This document shows positions 1-11,749 of a stretch of 64,000 bases of DNA, piece after piece. The stretch's first letter is position 1. Each line of letters opens with the position of its first letter. The stretch covers positions 62,001 through 126,000 of the forward strand of contig NZ_AHKF01000020.1 of the NCBI RefSeq assembly GCF_000252125.1, in the 5' to 3' direction. The DNA is from Flavobacterium frigoris PS1. GTDB lineage: Bacteria > Bacteroidota > Bacteroidia > Flavobacteriales > Flavobacteriaceae. Both the position numbers and the translations under genes were made by a program. A model generated the notes under the pieces. The model did no database searches and had not been told where the DNA came from. It saw only the letters and a program-made list of their open reading frames with translations.

Positions 1-2918
1 ACTTCAAGCTTGTATTCTATGTTTTTATCCAATGCCCATTCATCAAATAATTCAGCAATTTGTTCGACTAAGTTGACCAAATCAAATTTTTTCACGACAA
101 CTTCTAAGTAATCAAACTCCGCTTTTCTGAATTCCAGTAATTGTTGTGTTAGAAAAAGCAATCGCGAAGAGTTTCGCTCAATCATTTGAATGAACTTCTG
201 GTTTTTGTCGCTAAGGTTATTTGCTTCTGCTAATTTTTGAATGGGTCCAACAATCAATGTCAAAGGAGTCAAGAATTCATGCGCAATATTAGTAAAGAAC
301 GAAAGTCTGTTCTCATGCAGCTCTTCTTCTCTTTGACGGAAAAGAATGTTTTGGCTTAAAGATTGACGTTTTTTATAGTAGCTAACAACAAATAGGATAA
401 AGAAGAAAAACAATATGGAGTATATGAAAATAGAAAGGTTAGATTGCCAAAAAACTGGTTTTATCCTGATGTCAATCGCGTGCACGGGATCGCTCCATAT
501 GCCGTCGCTGTTAGTCCATTTTATCCACAAAGAATACTTGCCTCTTGGTACATTGGTAAATGAAATACTTCTTCGATTATTGATGTTATTCCAATCTTTG
601 TCAAAATTTTCTAACTTATAGGCATATTGGCATTTTTCACTGTTAATATAAGTTAATGCAGATAGTTCAATATCAAAAAAGTTTTGATCGTGGTCCAATA
701 TAATGGCAGGAGGCGCTTTTGAATCTGGAGAAATAACCAATCCTTGATAATAGGGATCTGCCTGATTTTGTCCACTAATTTTATCAATTAATAGATCAGG
801 AACTACTGCCGATTCCTTTATTTTTTGAGGAAGAAAGTAATTGAATCCTTTTATTCCACCCATGAAAATATAATCTGATTTTGGATCCTGATAAAAGGCT
901 CCGTCTGCAAATTCATTGTTTTGCAGTCCTTCGTTTTTTGTGTAATTAATGAATTTTGATTGTTCTGGGATAAAGTTTGATAAACCAAAATTAGTGCTTA
1001 TCCACAGATTTGATTTTTTATCGGAGACAATTCCGTGAATGGTATTATTGGGAAGACCGTCCTTAACAGTATAGCTTTTGAATGTTGCACTGCCATCACT
1101 TTTTAGGTCTTCTAGTAAATTCAGACCAAAACTGGTACCTATCCAAAGCCTATTTTTGGCGTCTTTTTTCAGGCACAGTATATCATTGTTAGACAGACTT
1201 TGAAAATCATCCTTTTTGTTTTTATAAGTACGGAACAAACCTGATTCTTTGTCAAAGAGATTAAGACCTCCCAATCGGGTACCTATCCAAAGTTGGTTTT
1301 GATTCTTTGGGACGATAGAAAAAATAATATTACTGCTTAAGGATTTTCCATCCTCATTATCTGCAATGTATTTTTTGTATTGGGATAACTTTAGTTTGTT
1401 ACCTGAACGTTCTATTTTACATCGAATCATACCATAACCATTAGTTCCAAGCCAAATAAAGCCCTGTTCATCCTGATAAATGGAATAAATAGATTTAAAA
1501 TAGTCGCATTGTTCGCTTCCTATAATTTCAGGCCAACTAATGAGTTTCGAGTTTTTTAAATCGTAAATAGTGATGCCGTTTCCATCTGTACCAATGAATA
1601 ACAATTCATTCTTTCCTTTGCACAATGAAAATACGGCATTATTAATGACGCTATTATTTTCATTGAAATTCACAAATTTTAAAGATTGTTCGCTTTGATA
1701 AAATTTAGAAGAAAATCTAAAAAGACCCTTTCCTTTTGTTCCCACCCAGAATGAATTCCCCTCTACTTCTAGAAAAGCCCTAATAATACCGCCATCCAAT
1801 TCGGGAATTTGCGCTTTTGAAATAAGATTAAATGACTTTTTAAGTGGAAACATTTTAAAAACTCCGTCTCCATCTGTTCCCGTCCAGATCACATTTTCGC
1901 TACCTTGTATTAAAGCGGTTATCTTCTGATTTTTCAGATGTTTTAACCAAGATCTGCTAATTAGGTTTCCAGTGCTATCAATAATACTATAACCTTCTTT
2001 TCCTGAAATAACGAGGCCTTCAGGAATATGGCCTACAAGATTATCGATATTTTTTTCTGAAAGAACTTGTTTTTTTTTATCGAATACGGAATATATACTG
2101 GCATTTCCGGAAGTTGGTATAATGCAAATTTTCTCATTTGAGATGGTTTCAAATGTTCGAATGTTTTTTGAAATCAACTCTGATTTTGTAATTGTTTTTT
2201 CGGTTTCATTACTATTTGCAATAGACAAGCAATAAAGCTGCTCGTCTTCAAACAGAACTAATAAATCACCAGTAGAACTAAACTCCATTTTTTTGATAGC
2301 TTTTGAGGGAAGAGTTTTGGATTTTAGCAATTGGAAATCGGTGCCGTTATAATAACCAATTCCCCAATCTTTTACGGCGCAAAATACTTTTTTTGAGTCG
2401 TCAAGGGCTATGTTGAATTCAGATTCAGATAATGGGGGGGTGTTTTTTCTGGAAAAATAAAAACGTTTAAAATGGTCTGTTTTTTTATCATATTGATTTA
2501 TCCCGTGCATTGTCAAAATCCAAATACGGCCTAAATCGTCTTCATCTATTTTAAGGATTACCTGATTGCTCAAGCTATTTTCATTATTTAATTCGGGTCT
2601 GAAAATTTTAAAAGTGTTTCCATTATAACGGTTTAGTCCGTCCCAAGTACCAATCCAAAGTAAATTTTCGGAGTCTTGAAAAATAGTATTCACGGAGCTA
2701 TTAGATAGTCCTTTAGTGTTGTCTAATTGTTCAAGAGAGTACTTTAATTCTACTGTTTTTGCTGAGTCTGCAGCTGATTTTATGGCACCACTTTTAATTT
2801 CTTGTTCTGTGGACGTTTGAAGATTCCTATTGGCAGTATTACGCGACTGTTTTTCTTGGTCGTTACAGGCAACAAAACCTATTAAAAGAAAACAAATAAA
2901 TAAAATCTTAATTTTCAA
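1..2918 (-). CDS. Hybrid two-component-type sensor with periplasmic propeller and histidine kinase (3' end outside window)
   Basis: An uninterrupted minus-strand reading frame runs off the left edge. I translated it by hand: a short hydrophobic N terminus with a possible lipobox cysteine (Cys18), then many ligand-binding-propeller repeats of the form LWIGT.GLN, a Y_Y_Y domain around residues 742-812, a membrane span near 826-845, and a HisKA motif (FFTNIAHEFLTPL, His880). Full-length relatives continue with HATPase, receiver and often AraC domains, which would lie outside. No ATG exists between the in-frame stop at 2952-2954 and the signal sequence, so I infer a TTG start at 2918. Such sensors usually respond to glycans or their breakdown products; the ligand here is unknown and no polysaccharide-utilisation genes lie beside it in the window. 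Confidence 0.88.
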   Translation of the reverse strand, partial: MKIKILFICFLLIGFVACNDQEKQSRNTANRNLQTSTEQEIKSGAIKSAADSAKTVELKYSLEQLDNTKGLSNSSVNTIFQDSENLLWIGTWDGLNRYNGNTFKIFRPELNNENSLSNQVILKIDEDDLGRIWILTMHGINQYDKKTDHFKRFYFSRKNTPPLSESEFNIALDDSKKVFCAVKDWGIGYYNGTDFQLLKSKTLPSKAIKKMEFSSTGDLLVLFEDEQLYCLSIANSNETEKTITKSELISKNIRTFETISNEKICIIPTSGNASIYSVFDKKKQVLSEKNIDNLVGHIPEGLVISGKEGYSIIDSTGNLISRSWLKHLKNQKITALIQGSENVIWTGTDGDGVFKMFPLKKSFNLISKAQIPELDGGIIRAFLEVEGNSFWVGTKGKGLFRFSSKFYQSEQSLKFVNFNENNSVINNAVFSLCKGKNELLFIGTDGNGITIYDLKNSKLISWPEIIGSEQCDYFKSIYSIYQDEQGFIWLGTNGYGMIRCKIERSGNKLKLSQYKKYIADNEDGKSLSSNIIFSIVPKNQNQLWIGTRLGGLNLFDKESGLFRTYKNKKDDFQSLSNNDILCLKKDAKNRLWIGTSFGLNLLEDLKSDGSATFKSYTVKDGLPNNTIHGIVSDKKSNLWISTNFGLSNFIPEQSKFINYTKNEGLQNNEFADGAFYQDPKSDYIFMGGIKGFNYFLPQKIKESAVVPDLLIDKISGQNQADPYYQGLVISPDSKAPPAIILDHDQNFFDIELSALTYINSEKCQYAYKLENFDKDWNNINNRRSISFTNVPRGKYSLWIKWTNSDGIWSDPVHAIDIRIKPVFWQSNLSIFIYSILFFFFILFVVSYYKKRQSLSQNILFRQREEELHENRLSFFTNIAHEFLTPLTLIVGPIQKLAEANNLSDKNQKFIQMIERNSSRLLFLTQQLLEFRKAEFDYLEVVVKKFDLVNLVEQIAELFDEWALDKNIEYKLE

Positions 2919-3125
2919 TTTACTAAATTTTTTCGTGATTTTTTCGAAATACTACAATAAATGGTGCCAATTCATCAAAATAAGCGCACGGAATCGTTGT
3001 AGCTGAGTGATCAAATATACATAAAATATAAGAAAGAGAATAGTACGTGCATTTAGTCTCCCCCATAAAAGGATTATGATTTTATGGACTTAAAAAGATT
3101 GTGAAAATAGGGTAGTTCAGTCAAG

Positions 3126-3815
3126 TTAAACTATGGTTTCACCATTAGAATCGGTGGTCAGTAATTCGCTCATGTAATCAAAAAAGGGCATCACCGCAGT
3201 GTAGATTGAATTCACTTGTGCCAAAAAACTGTCTGAAAGTACTTCCTCATCGCTAAAATCATGTCTTAAATAAAATTGTTTGTGACGGATTAATTCGATA
3301 GCCACATGATCTTTCTGAAATCCTCTGGGCGTAGTCAAAACGGCATTTCCCTTTAAATCACCAAAATTAGACTTGATTTCCTTTGATTGAAGTATCTCAT
3401 TCCACTGGGGGTAGTTTTTAGTAATATCTAAACGAATCCTTTTTAGATCTTCTGGATTTGGAGCAAAAAAGCCACAGGCTAAATAGCTATTTCCAGGCTT
3501 AATGTTCATATAATAGCCACCTCTTCTTTGTTTACCGAATCGCTTTAAACTAAAGTCAAATTTTGAGTGATAAGGTAGTTTATCTTTGCTGAATCGCATG
3601 TCACTGTAGATCCGGTGAAGGCTTTGTTTTGCAGATCTGTTTTCTAGTTGGTCATGTTTGTTGATTTTCAAGATTAACCCTTCGATGAAGGAATGCATGT
3701 TTTGCTGTGCCTCAACATAAAACTGTTTGTTCGTTTGAAACCAATCCCTGTTATTGTTTGCGGCAATATCAGTAAGGAATTTTAATGTTGATTTGTCTAT
3801 GGTTTCTATTGTCAT
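3126..3815 (-). CDS. DUF2461 (TIGR02453-type) family protein
   Basis: This 229-residue cytoplasmic protein has the hallmarks of the DUF2461 family: NNRDWF at residues 21-26 and RIYSDMRFSKDKLPYHSKF around 68-86. The N-terminal part of the family typically reads as 'F.L..N.....WF...K..Y', which is visible here. No catalytic residues are known for the family, and I assign no function. It stands alone, with 207 bases separating it from the sensor kinase downstream and about 120 bases from the PLP enzyme upstream. Its length is normal for the family and it shows no damage. Confidence 0.85.
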   Translation of the reverse strand: MTIETIDKSTLKFLTDIAANNNRDWFQTNKQFYVEAQQNMHSFIEGLILKINKHDQLENRSAKQSLHRIYSDMRFSKDKLPYHSKFDFSLKRFGKQRRGGYYMNIKPGNSYLACGFFAPNPEDLKRIRLDITKNYPQWNEILQSKEIKSNFGDLKGNAVLTTPRGFQKDHVAIELIRHKQFYLRHDFSDEEVLSDSFLAQVNSIYTAVMPFFDYMSELLTTDSNGETIV

Positions 3816-3936
3816 TTTATTTTAAATTTGGCAAATTGCTTAAACTCCTGTTTTCTATCTAACCTTTGCTCAGTCAAATTTATGGAACTATCCTTAATCT
3901 ATACGCTAATGAACTATTAGATTAAGATTATACTTT

Positions 3937-5097
3937 TTAAAACACAAAATCGGAAGCTTCTTCTGGTCTTTCTATACAGTTTTCGATATCGTGAATTAGG
4001 TGGTCAATTTGTTCTTTGGTAACATTAGGCATACATATAATATGGGAGATGTCTCCTTCAGTGGCCAGTTGCCACTTCAGTTTAATTTCCTCGAATGTCT
4101 TTGGAAATACAACTGTTAAGGCATTTGGGTTTCTCCAGGCGGCGATTCCTATTTCTTTTAGTCTTCGTTCACAGTATTCAGCCACTTCTAGACTGTCTAA
4201 GTAGCGTTTTTTCAGACCTTCGACCCCCATTTTTTTTAGGGCATACCATAAAAATAAAGGGCAATGCCCGTTTCTAGAACCAGTGATGGTGGTGTCCAGC
4301 GATCCTATATAGGAAATGCCTTTTGAAATTCGGTCCCTGTTGGAGCGTTTGGTGATAATGACCCCTGTAGGTATAGGTGAGCCAATAAATTTATGTCCGC
4401 TGATTGATATACTATCTGCGCCATCAGTAAAGTCAAACGGAAAGCGAGGTTCCATAAAGGCACCGTACGTTCCAGATAAAGCGGCGTCACAATGAATGTA
4501 GCTGTCTTGTATGGCCAAACCTCTTAAGATTCCTCTAATTTTTGAAACATCGTCTTTAGCTTCCTTCATGGTAGTGCCAAAAGTCGTCAATACAATAGCT
4601 GGCTTGTGTCGGTTCATTTTTAGTGTGTTCTCAAAATCGGAATAATCGATTTCTCCATTTTCCTGAGATCGAATTACAATACTTGGTATGTTTAGAAGAT
4701 GGATATTTTTACGGACGCTGTAATGGGTAGATTCAGAGTAATACACCATCGCTTTGGGATACAATTCTCTAGCCAGATACAAACCATATAAGTTACTTTC
4801 TGATCCCCCATTGGTCACATAACCCCAATAATCTTTTGGATTGGCTCGGAATAATTTGGCAAAGAAACCCACTACTTCTCTTTCCAATTCATGCGTTTGC
4901 ACTTTATAAGTACAATCTTCAAAAGGGTCACCAAGGTTATTAATTGGGTATTTTAAAAAATGGGCAATTTCTGAATAGTCAAAATCTTTTGAGACAGGAT
5001 AACCTAGAAAATTATCGCGGGCATTTTCTATATACTGCTCTAAAGTGTTTAAGCGTTGGTTATCTTGTTCTGACAATGATTCCGAAATTGTTTTCAT
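3937..5097 (-). CDS. hdc: PLP-dependent group II decarboxylase, histidine (or serine) decarboxylase-like
   Basis: The protein (386 residues from Met at 5097) is a fold-type I PLP decarboxylase that would convert histidine to histamine or a similar amino acid to its amine. Visible motifs are TNGGSESN (cofactor phosphate site), STHYS with the ring-stacking His (about residue 125), HCDAALSG with the pyridine-binding Asp (about 204), and SISGHKFIGSPIPTG with the Schiff-base Lys (about 236). A longer frame to 5163 exists. I prefer 5097 because homologues begin near here and a TACTTTTG promoter box lies inside the extension. The family includes bacterial histidine decarboxylase and plant serine decarboxylase, so the substrate is uncertain. 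It is divergent from an Lrp/AsnC regulator, its likely controller. Confidence 0.8.
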   Translation of the reverse strand: MKTISESLSEQDNQRLNTLEQYIENARDNFLGYPVSKDFDYSEIAHFLKYPINNLGDPFEDCTYKVQTHELEREVVGFFAKLFRANPKDYWGYVTNGGSESNLYGLYLARELYPKAMVYYSESTHYSVRKNIHLLNIPSIVIRSQENGEIDYSDFENTLKMNRHKPAIVLTTFGTTMKEAKDDVSKIRGILRGLAIQDSYIHCDAALSGTYGAFMEPRFPFDFTDGADSISISGHKFIGSPIPTGVIITKRSNRDRISKGISYIGSLDTTITGSRNGHCPLFLWYALKKMGVEGLKKRYLDSLEVAEYCERRLKEIGIAAWRNPNALTVVFPKTFEEIKLKWQLATEGDISHIICMPNVTKEQIDHLIHDIENCIERPEEASDFVF

Positions 5098-5114
5098 TTC
5101 TTTAATTTTTTTTA

Positions 5115-5127
5115 CAAAAGTACTTTT
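5115..5127 (-). promoter_or_regulatory. Promoter -7 box of the decarboxylase with an overlapping 12-bp palindrome
   Basis: On the minus strand TACTTTTG (5122 to 5115) matches the Bacteroidota -7 consensus TAnnTTTG and ends 17 bases before the ATG at 5097. It overlaps the perfect palindrome AAAAGTACTTTT (5116-5127), which may be an operator for the divergently encoded Lrp/AsnC regulator. No convincing -33 TTG was found at normal spacing. Confidence 0.45.
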
Positions 5128-5249
5128 AATGAAATGATATTCTGTTTGTATAACAAGATTCAAAATATAATTCTATTTTTGAATATAATTACAGGATTTT
5201 AATATTGAATAACTGTAGTTTGGTTTTTTTAAAAGGAAAATTTTCTGAT

Positions 5250-5702
5250 ATGGATGCAATAGACAAAAAAATATTAATGCTGCTGCAGGAAAATGCAAAG
5301 TATAACACCAAGGAAATCGCCGATAAAGTAGGCTTATCTGTGTCTCCAACTTTTGAGCGCATTAAGAAATTGGAACAAAAAAAGTACATCAAAAAGTACG
5401 TTGCTCTACTGGATGGCGAAAAAATCGGGAAATCAATTAATGTGTATTGTCAAGTGACTTTGGCCATTCATTCTAGAGAATTGATAGATGATTTTAAGAC
5501 GCAAATAGCTAAATTACCTGAAATTATGGGTTGTTTTCATGTGTCAGGGAACTACGACTTTTTATTAAAAATCGCCGTTAACGACATGAATGAGTACCAG
5601 AAGTTTATCATCGACAAACTATCTGTTATAAAAGGGATTTCTAACGTTCAAAGTTCCTTTGTAATGGAGGAAATAAAAAATGATGGCATCTATAACTTAT
5701 GA
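5250..5702 (+). CDS. Lrp/AsnC family transcriptional regulator
   Basis: This 150-residue protein has the standard two-domain layout. An N-terminal winged helix-turn-helix (MDAIDKKILMLLQENAKYNT... to about residue 55) binds DNA, and a C-terminal RAM/ligand-binding domain (about 60-140) has the typical HVSGNYDFLLKIAV strand-turn. A frame extends upstream to 5205, but the family starts at MDAIDKKIL and a purine-rich AAGGAAAA lies 11-18 bases before this ATG. It is transcribed divergently from the PLP decarboxylase, with 152 bases between the chosen starts. Lrp family members often control the adjacent amino-acid catabolic gene, so regulation of the decarboxylase by an amino-acid signal is a reasonable inference. 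Confidence 0.92.
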   Translation: MDAIDKKILMLLQENAKYNTKEIADKVGLSVSPTFERIKKLEQKKYIKKYVALLDGEKIGKSINVYCQVTLAIHSRELIDDFKTQIAKLPEIMGCFHVSGNYDFLLKIAVNDMNEYQKFIIDKLSVIKGISNVQSSFVMEEIKNDGIYNL

Positions 5703-5828
5703 AGCATCATTTCTTGAATGTTTTCTTTTTTCGAAAGCATGTAAAGTATGATGTCTCAATTTAGCAATTGTAACATGCTTTGCAAGTTGATTGAAGGCAT
5801 GATTATGCAATAAAAACATTCGATTTTC

Positions 5829-6884
5829 TTAATTAGTTTTTGCGAGAATGCTGTCAACTAGATTCATGATATCATCAGTATTCATGGTATTAGTGTCCAC
5901 GGCAACGCTATTGTTTCCATAAGGGAGGTATTTATCTACAACAGTTACCGAAAACAATCCCACAGTAGGTGTTTTTGAAGCACTGGCCAAATGCATCATG
6001 CCGCTATCCGCTCCTATGAAGATGTCTGTATTGGCAATAAAGGCTGCTATTTGCCGAATATCCTTGCTATAAAAGGAAGGCGCTTTGAAACCTATTTGCG
6101 ATACATTTTCAACAGGTAATAATTCAACAATGTTGTAGTCGCTGTAATCCCTTTTCAGTCTGTCGTAGATTTCATTCCACCAAGTCTCTGAGTAGCATTT
6201 TGCTCCCGTGGCAAAAGTAAACAGACAGATTGTCTTTTTATCTTTATCGATTAGTTTTTCTAATTCAAGCTTGGCTTCTGCAAGTTCTGAAGGGCTTAAT
6301 TTAATATCTAATGTCGGTATTGGATTCTCTTTATTTGGGATTCCTAGTTTAGATAAATAACTTCTTAAACTGTACACCGGATATTTAGCAATGTGTCTGT
6401 GATCTGTGTATTTCGATTCAAAATCAGTTTCTTCATCTCCGAATAGTTTATAGTCTGACTTTGCAAATTTGGTAGAAAGTCTGCCTGATGAAGAGTTCTT
6501 ATCTACATTTATAACAAGGTCGTAGTGTTTTTTCTTAAGCGCTAACCAACCGTTAAGGTAAGGAAGTAAATCGTTAAAATGTTTTTTTGGCAATTTAATG
6601 ATGCTGTCAACATTCTCATAATTTTCAAATATAATTGGAGCTACATTTCCTTTTACAAATAGATCTATTTTACAGTTTGGGAATGTATTTGTAACCTCTT
6701 GGACAAGTGGCGTAATTAATAATTGATTTCCCAACCGGTGATTGGGTCTGCAAATCAATACAGTCTTTACCGCATCTTTATTGATCATTGGCAGGTTTTG
6801 ATTGATTGTTGAACCACTAATTTTCTTAGTCATTCCCTGCATCAAATTCCTTCTGACTGAATTTACTTTTTTTAAGATATTCAT
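5829..6884 (-). CDS. Glycosyltransferase family 9 (heptosyltransferase-like)
   Basis: This 351-residue GT-B fold enzyme resembles ADP-heptose:LPS heptosyltransferases. The N-terminal Rossmann domain carries VLICRPNHRLGNQLLITPL, and the C-terminal nucleotide-sugar-binding domain carries IGADSGMMHLASASKTPTVGLF, the family signature. It would add a sugar to lipopolysaccharide core or another surface glycan on the cytoplasmic face of the inner membrane. The donor cannot be read from sequence. It stands alone, not in an LPS gene cluster. The start at MNILKK fits the family, which often has a basic N-terminal extension. Confidence 0.85.
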   Translation of the reverse strand: MNILKKVNSVRRNLMQGMTKKISGSTINQNLPMINKDAVKTVLICRPNHRLGNQLLITPLVQEVTNTFPNCKIDLFVKGNVAPIIFENYENVDSIIKLPKKHFNDLLPYLNGWLALKKKHYDLVINVDKNSSSGRLSTKFAKSDYKLFGDEETDFESKYTDHRHIAKYPVYSLRSYLSKLGIPNKENPIPTLDIKLSPSELAEAKLELEKLIDKDKKTICLFTFATGAKCYSETWWNEIYDRLKRDYSDYNIVELLPVENVSQIGFKAPSFYSKDIRQIAAFIANTDIFIGADSGMMHLASASKTPTVGLFSVTVVDKYLPYGNNSVAVDTNTMNTDDIMNLVDSILAKTN

Positions 6885-9551
<2,667 letters not shown>

Positions 9552-9614
9552 TTTCTGATTAAAGCAAGTCACAAGGCCAACAATATAGCAACAATTGTTG
9601 CATAATTATGAATT

Positions 9615-9646
9615 AAAAAGGTGATCTGGAAACAGACCACCTTTTT
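9615..9646 (+). terminator. Rho-independent terminator of katG
   Basis: AAAAAGGTG pairs with CACCTTTTT around an inner CTG-GAAA-CAG hairpin. A T tract ends the structure, 64 bases after the katG stop. Confidence 0.85.
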
Positions 9647-9806
9647 CGTTTTTGATACTTTACTAAGTATTTCTCAAAAGCTGTAATTTGATATTCCTTA
9701 TCGTTATATTAGGATTTCATTTTTTAGCAAATTGACCAACTTTAAAACCATTTTAGATCCAAAATACGGTTATATTAGTTATTATTTGGTGTACTATTAG
9801 AGGGAT

Positions 9807-10742
9807 TTACTTTTCCGATTCCAGATTATTTAGCCAAAAGAACATTTCATTGCATGCCTTTTCTCTCACATTTTTGCGTGATAGGAATATATCATGTTGG
9901 GCATTTTTAATTTCTAGCAAAGTAACATGCGTACCAAGTTTTGCTCCAATTCTTTTAATATCAGTAACATCTAATACGATATCTTTAACCATAGCTTCTT
10001 CTGAAAATTTTGAAAGATTAGAGGAAGCACTAGAATACATGACTAAAACAGGGGTTTTTATATTAGAGTCTTCTAATTTTTGGTGTGCTGATCGAATGGC
10101 TAAGAGCCAAGCGAAATAGGTAGGGAAGCCTGCAATAGGTTTCCAATCTAAGTTATAGTCCCATTCACCATGAAAATCTTTATGCAAACTTTTTGCGTAA
10201 GCCGTAGGCAAGGCTCCATTGACTTTTGCATAAGGAAAGATTCCGGCAATTACTTTAGCAGCTAAATAAACAAGCGTTTTCTGAAGATTAGTCTGGTAGA
10301 AATCAAAAAAAGGAGAATTTAAAATAAGCCCTTTTATTAAATTTTTTTCCTGTCCAAAATTCATATAATTACTAGCTATTAAACCTCCCGTTGAGTGGCC
10401 CAATAGAAAGAGCTCCGCATTACCAGATTCGTGAATCTGGCGAATTGCTATTGTGATTTCTTCGAAGTATTCACTAATATCCCTGCAATAATTGGGATGC
10501 TGATAGGGCAGGAGTGAGCGTCCGTATTTTCTAAGGTCTAATGCATAAAAATCAAAATCATGCGTATTGAACTTTTCTGCCAGATGCGCCTGAAAAAAGT
10601 AATCAATATAACCATGGATATACAATACACTCCTCCTGTTTCCTATATTAAAGTTTGAAGTTATAAGTGTTGCTTTTACTTCACCTTCGTCATCTGGTTG
10701 TAAATTAATTGTTTGGCTCGTGAAGTCTTTAAGGATGTCCAT
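9807..10742 (-). CDS. Alpha/beta hydrolase (serine aminopeptidase S33/lysophospholipase-like)
   Basis: The 311-residue protein has an alpha/beta-hydrolase fold. The nucleophile elbow is GHSTGG with Ser117, an oxyanion-type YIHGYIDY motif lies near residue 41, and a probable catalytic His sits in NAQHDIFLS near residue 284. This pattern matches the monoglyceride lipase/lysophospholipase group called hydrolase_4 or S33. No signal peptide is visible, so it is probably cytoplasmic. The natural substrate is unknown. It stands alone between katG and a small membrane protein gene. Confidence 0.8.
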   Translation of the reverse strand: MDILKDFTSQTINLQPDDEGEVKATLITSNFNIGNRRSVLYIHGYIDYFFQAHLAEKFNTHDFDFYALDLRKYGRSLLPYQHPNYCRDISEYFEEITIAIRQIHESGNAELFLLGHSTGGLIASNYMNFGQEKNLIKGLILNSPFFDFYQTNLQKTLVYLAAKVIAGIFPYAKVNGALPTAYAKSLHKDFHGEWDYNLDWKPIAGFPTYFAWLLAIRSAHQKLEDSNIKTPVLVMYSSASSNLSKFSEEAMVKDIVLDVTDIKRIGAKLGTHVTLLEIKNAQHDIFLSRKNVREKACNEMFFWLNNLESEK

Positions 10743-10904
10743 GTCTGAAATGTTACTAGTTCTTTTATGTGGGATACAACGGTATTGTTGCTATAGCTGT
10801 CTTGTAAGTTATAATAACTAAAACACGAATTAAAACGATAATTCCACTAAATTCTGGGGTAGCCACAAACGTGTGTTGTCAATTGGCTTTTTGCGTTCTG
10901 CATT

Positions 10905-11339
10905 TCAGTCAGTTGTTATTTTTATGTCTTTATTTAATTCTAAAATTTTAACTATAAAAGTATTGTTAGTTTTTGGACTAATATAAATCTCTTCATATTT
11001 GTCATATTTTATAATCAGTCCGTTTCTTGCAATTGCAGGTTTTAAACCTGAGCATAAACTTTTTCCTTTCACTATTTCTTTTATCCGTTCGATTTCAATT
11101 TTCCCGCGTATTGGTCCACTTTTATATTTTAATTCCGTTGGAGTGAGTTCGTATTCCGTTCCGAAATTCAACCATAATAAAAATCCAATTACTAACAGCA
11201 TTAAAGTATCAGGCCAAATAAATTCATAGTTTACAGTTTTATTAGAAAATGTTCGAAACAAAATTACTCCAATGAATAGTCCGCTCAATCCAAATGTTAC
11301 TATTTGAAACAATATATCTTTTCTACTTTTAAATCTCAT
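10905..11339 (-). CDS. Small membrane protein with bacterial PH domain (bPH_4/YyaB-like)
   Basis: This 144-residue protein opens with MRFKSRKD, then two hydrophobic spans (about residues 12-30 and 41-57), then a soluble C-terminal domain beginning ELTPTELKYKSGPIRGKIEIERIKEI. Arrangement and wording match the bPH_4 family (Bacillus YyaB/SunI type): an N-terminal basic start, two helices and a PH-like domain that recurs as 'L....L.Y..G.....I....I..I'. SunI confers bacteriocin self-immunity in Bacillus, but most relatives have no known function, so none is assigned here. The gene stands alone. Confidence 0.6.
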   Translation of the reverse strand: MRFKSRKDILFQIVTFGLSGLFIGVILFRTFSNKTVNYEFIWPDTLMLLVIGFLLWLNFGTEYELTPTELKYKSGPIRGKIEIERIKEIVKGKSLCSGLKPAIARNGLIIKYDKYEEIYISPKTNNTFIVKILELNKDIKITTD

Positions 11340-11585
11340 TTTCAGTTCAGTTTTTTTCAGCTTAATACTAACGACAATATCAGACTTATGATCCTAAAAT
11401 GGCTGGCTATGTCTGGTAAATACCATACTTTATACTTTCTCAAATATATAACAATTATCTAATAAATAATGTAGTAGACTGCTAGTTGGTTGGTATGCTT
11501 TTGTTAATTAGACAGCGGCATATTTCTCGTGCTTTACTATTGTATGGAGTACTAATTTCGGGGAAATACATGAAAAAGAGTAGTG

Positions 11586-11620
11586 AAAATCCTTTTTTGT
11601 AGCGCAGTGAAAAAAAGATT
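11586..11620. repeat. Dispersed palindromic intergenic repeat, copy A
   Basis: AATCCTTTTTT and AAAAAAAGATT form imperfect arms around an 8-10 base centre containing GCGCAG. The layout ATCCTTTT-loop-AAAAGAT recurs upstream of the phosphoesterase gene at 16994 and, inverted, at about 55870, so it looks like one repeat family. Confidence 0.4.
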
Positions 11621-11661
11621 GAAATTTGCAGCCTTATTATTCGCGACAAGAACGCCCAAAA

Positions 11662-11704
11662 AATCCGTTTTAGTCTATTTTAATGAATAAGACCAAAACG
11701 GATT
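11662..11704 (-). terminator. Terminator-like hairpin downstream of the secreted protein gene
   Basis: AATCCGTTTT-a-GTC and GAC-c-AAAACGGATT form a long stem around an AT-rich loop. It lies 46 bases beyond the stop codon of the minus-strand gene at 11750. Confidence 0.55.
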
Positions 11705-11749
11705 CTGCATTTTAATTCTGGGTGGCTATCTGCTTTGATAACTGTATTT

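Larger units (their letters stand above)
11340..11749. other. 410-base gap with a dispersed palindromic repeat copy and a terminator
   Basis: No ORF of credible length is present. The stretch holds a repeat-like hairpin (11586-11620) and a terminator-like hairpin (11662-11704), both listed separately. The remainder is AT-rich and unrecognised. Confidence 0.6.

Noticed and set aside
415-621. 68-codon plus-strand ORF
   Set aside because: It is antisense to the sensor kinase reading frame, which is continuous through this region.
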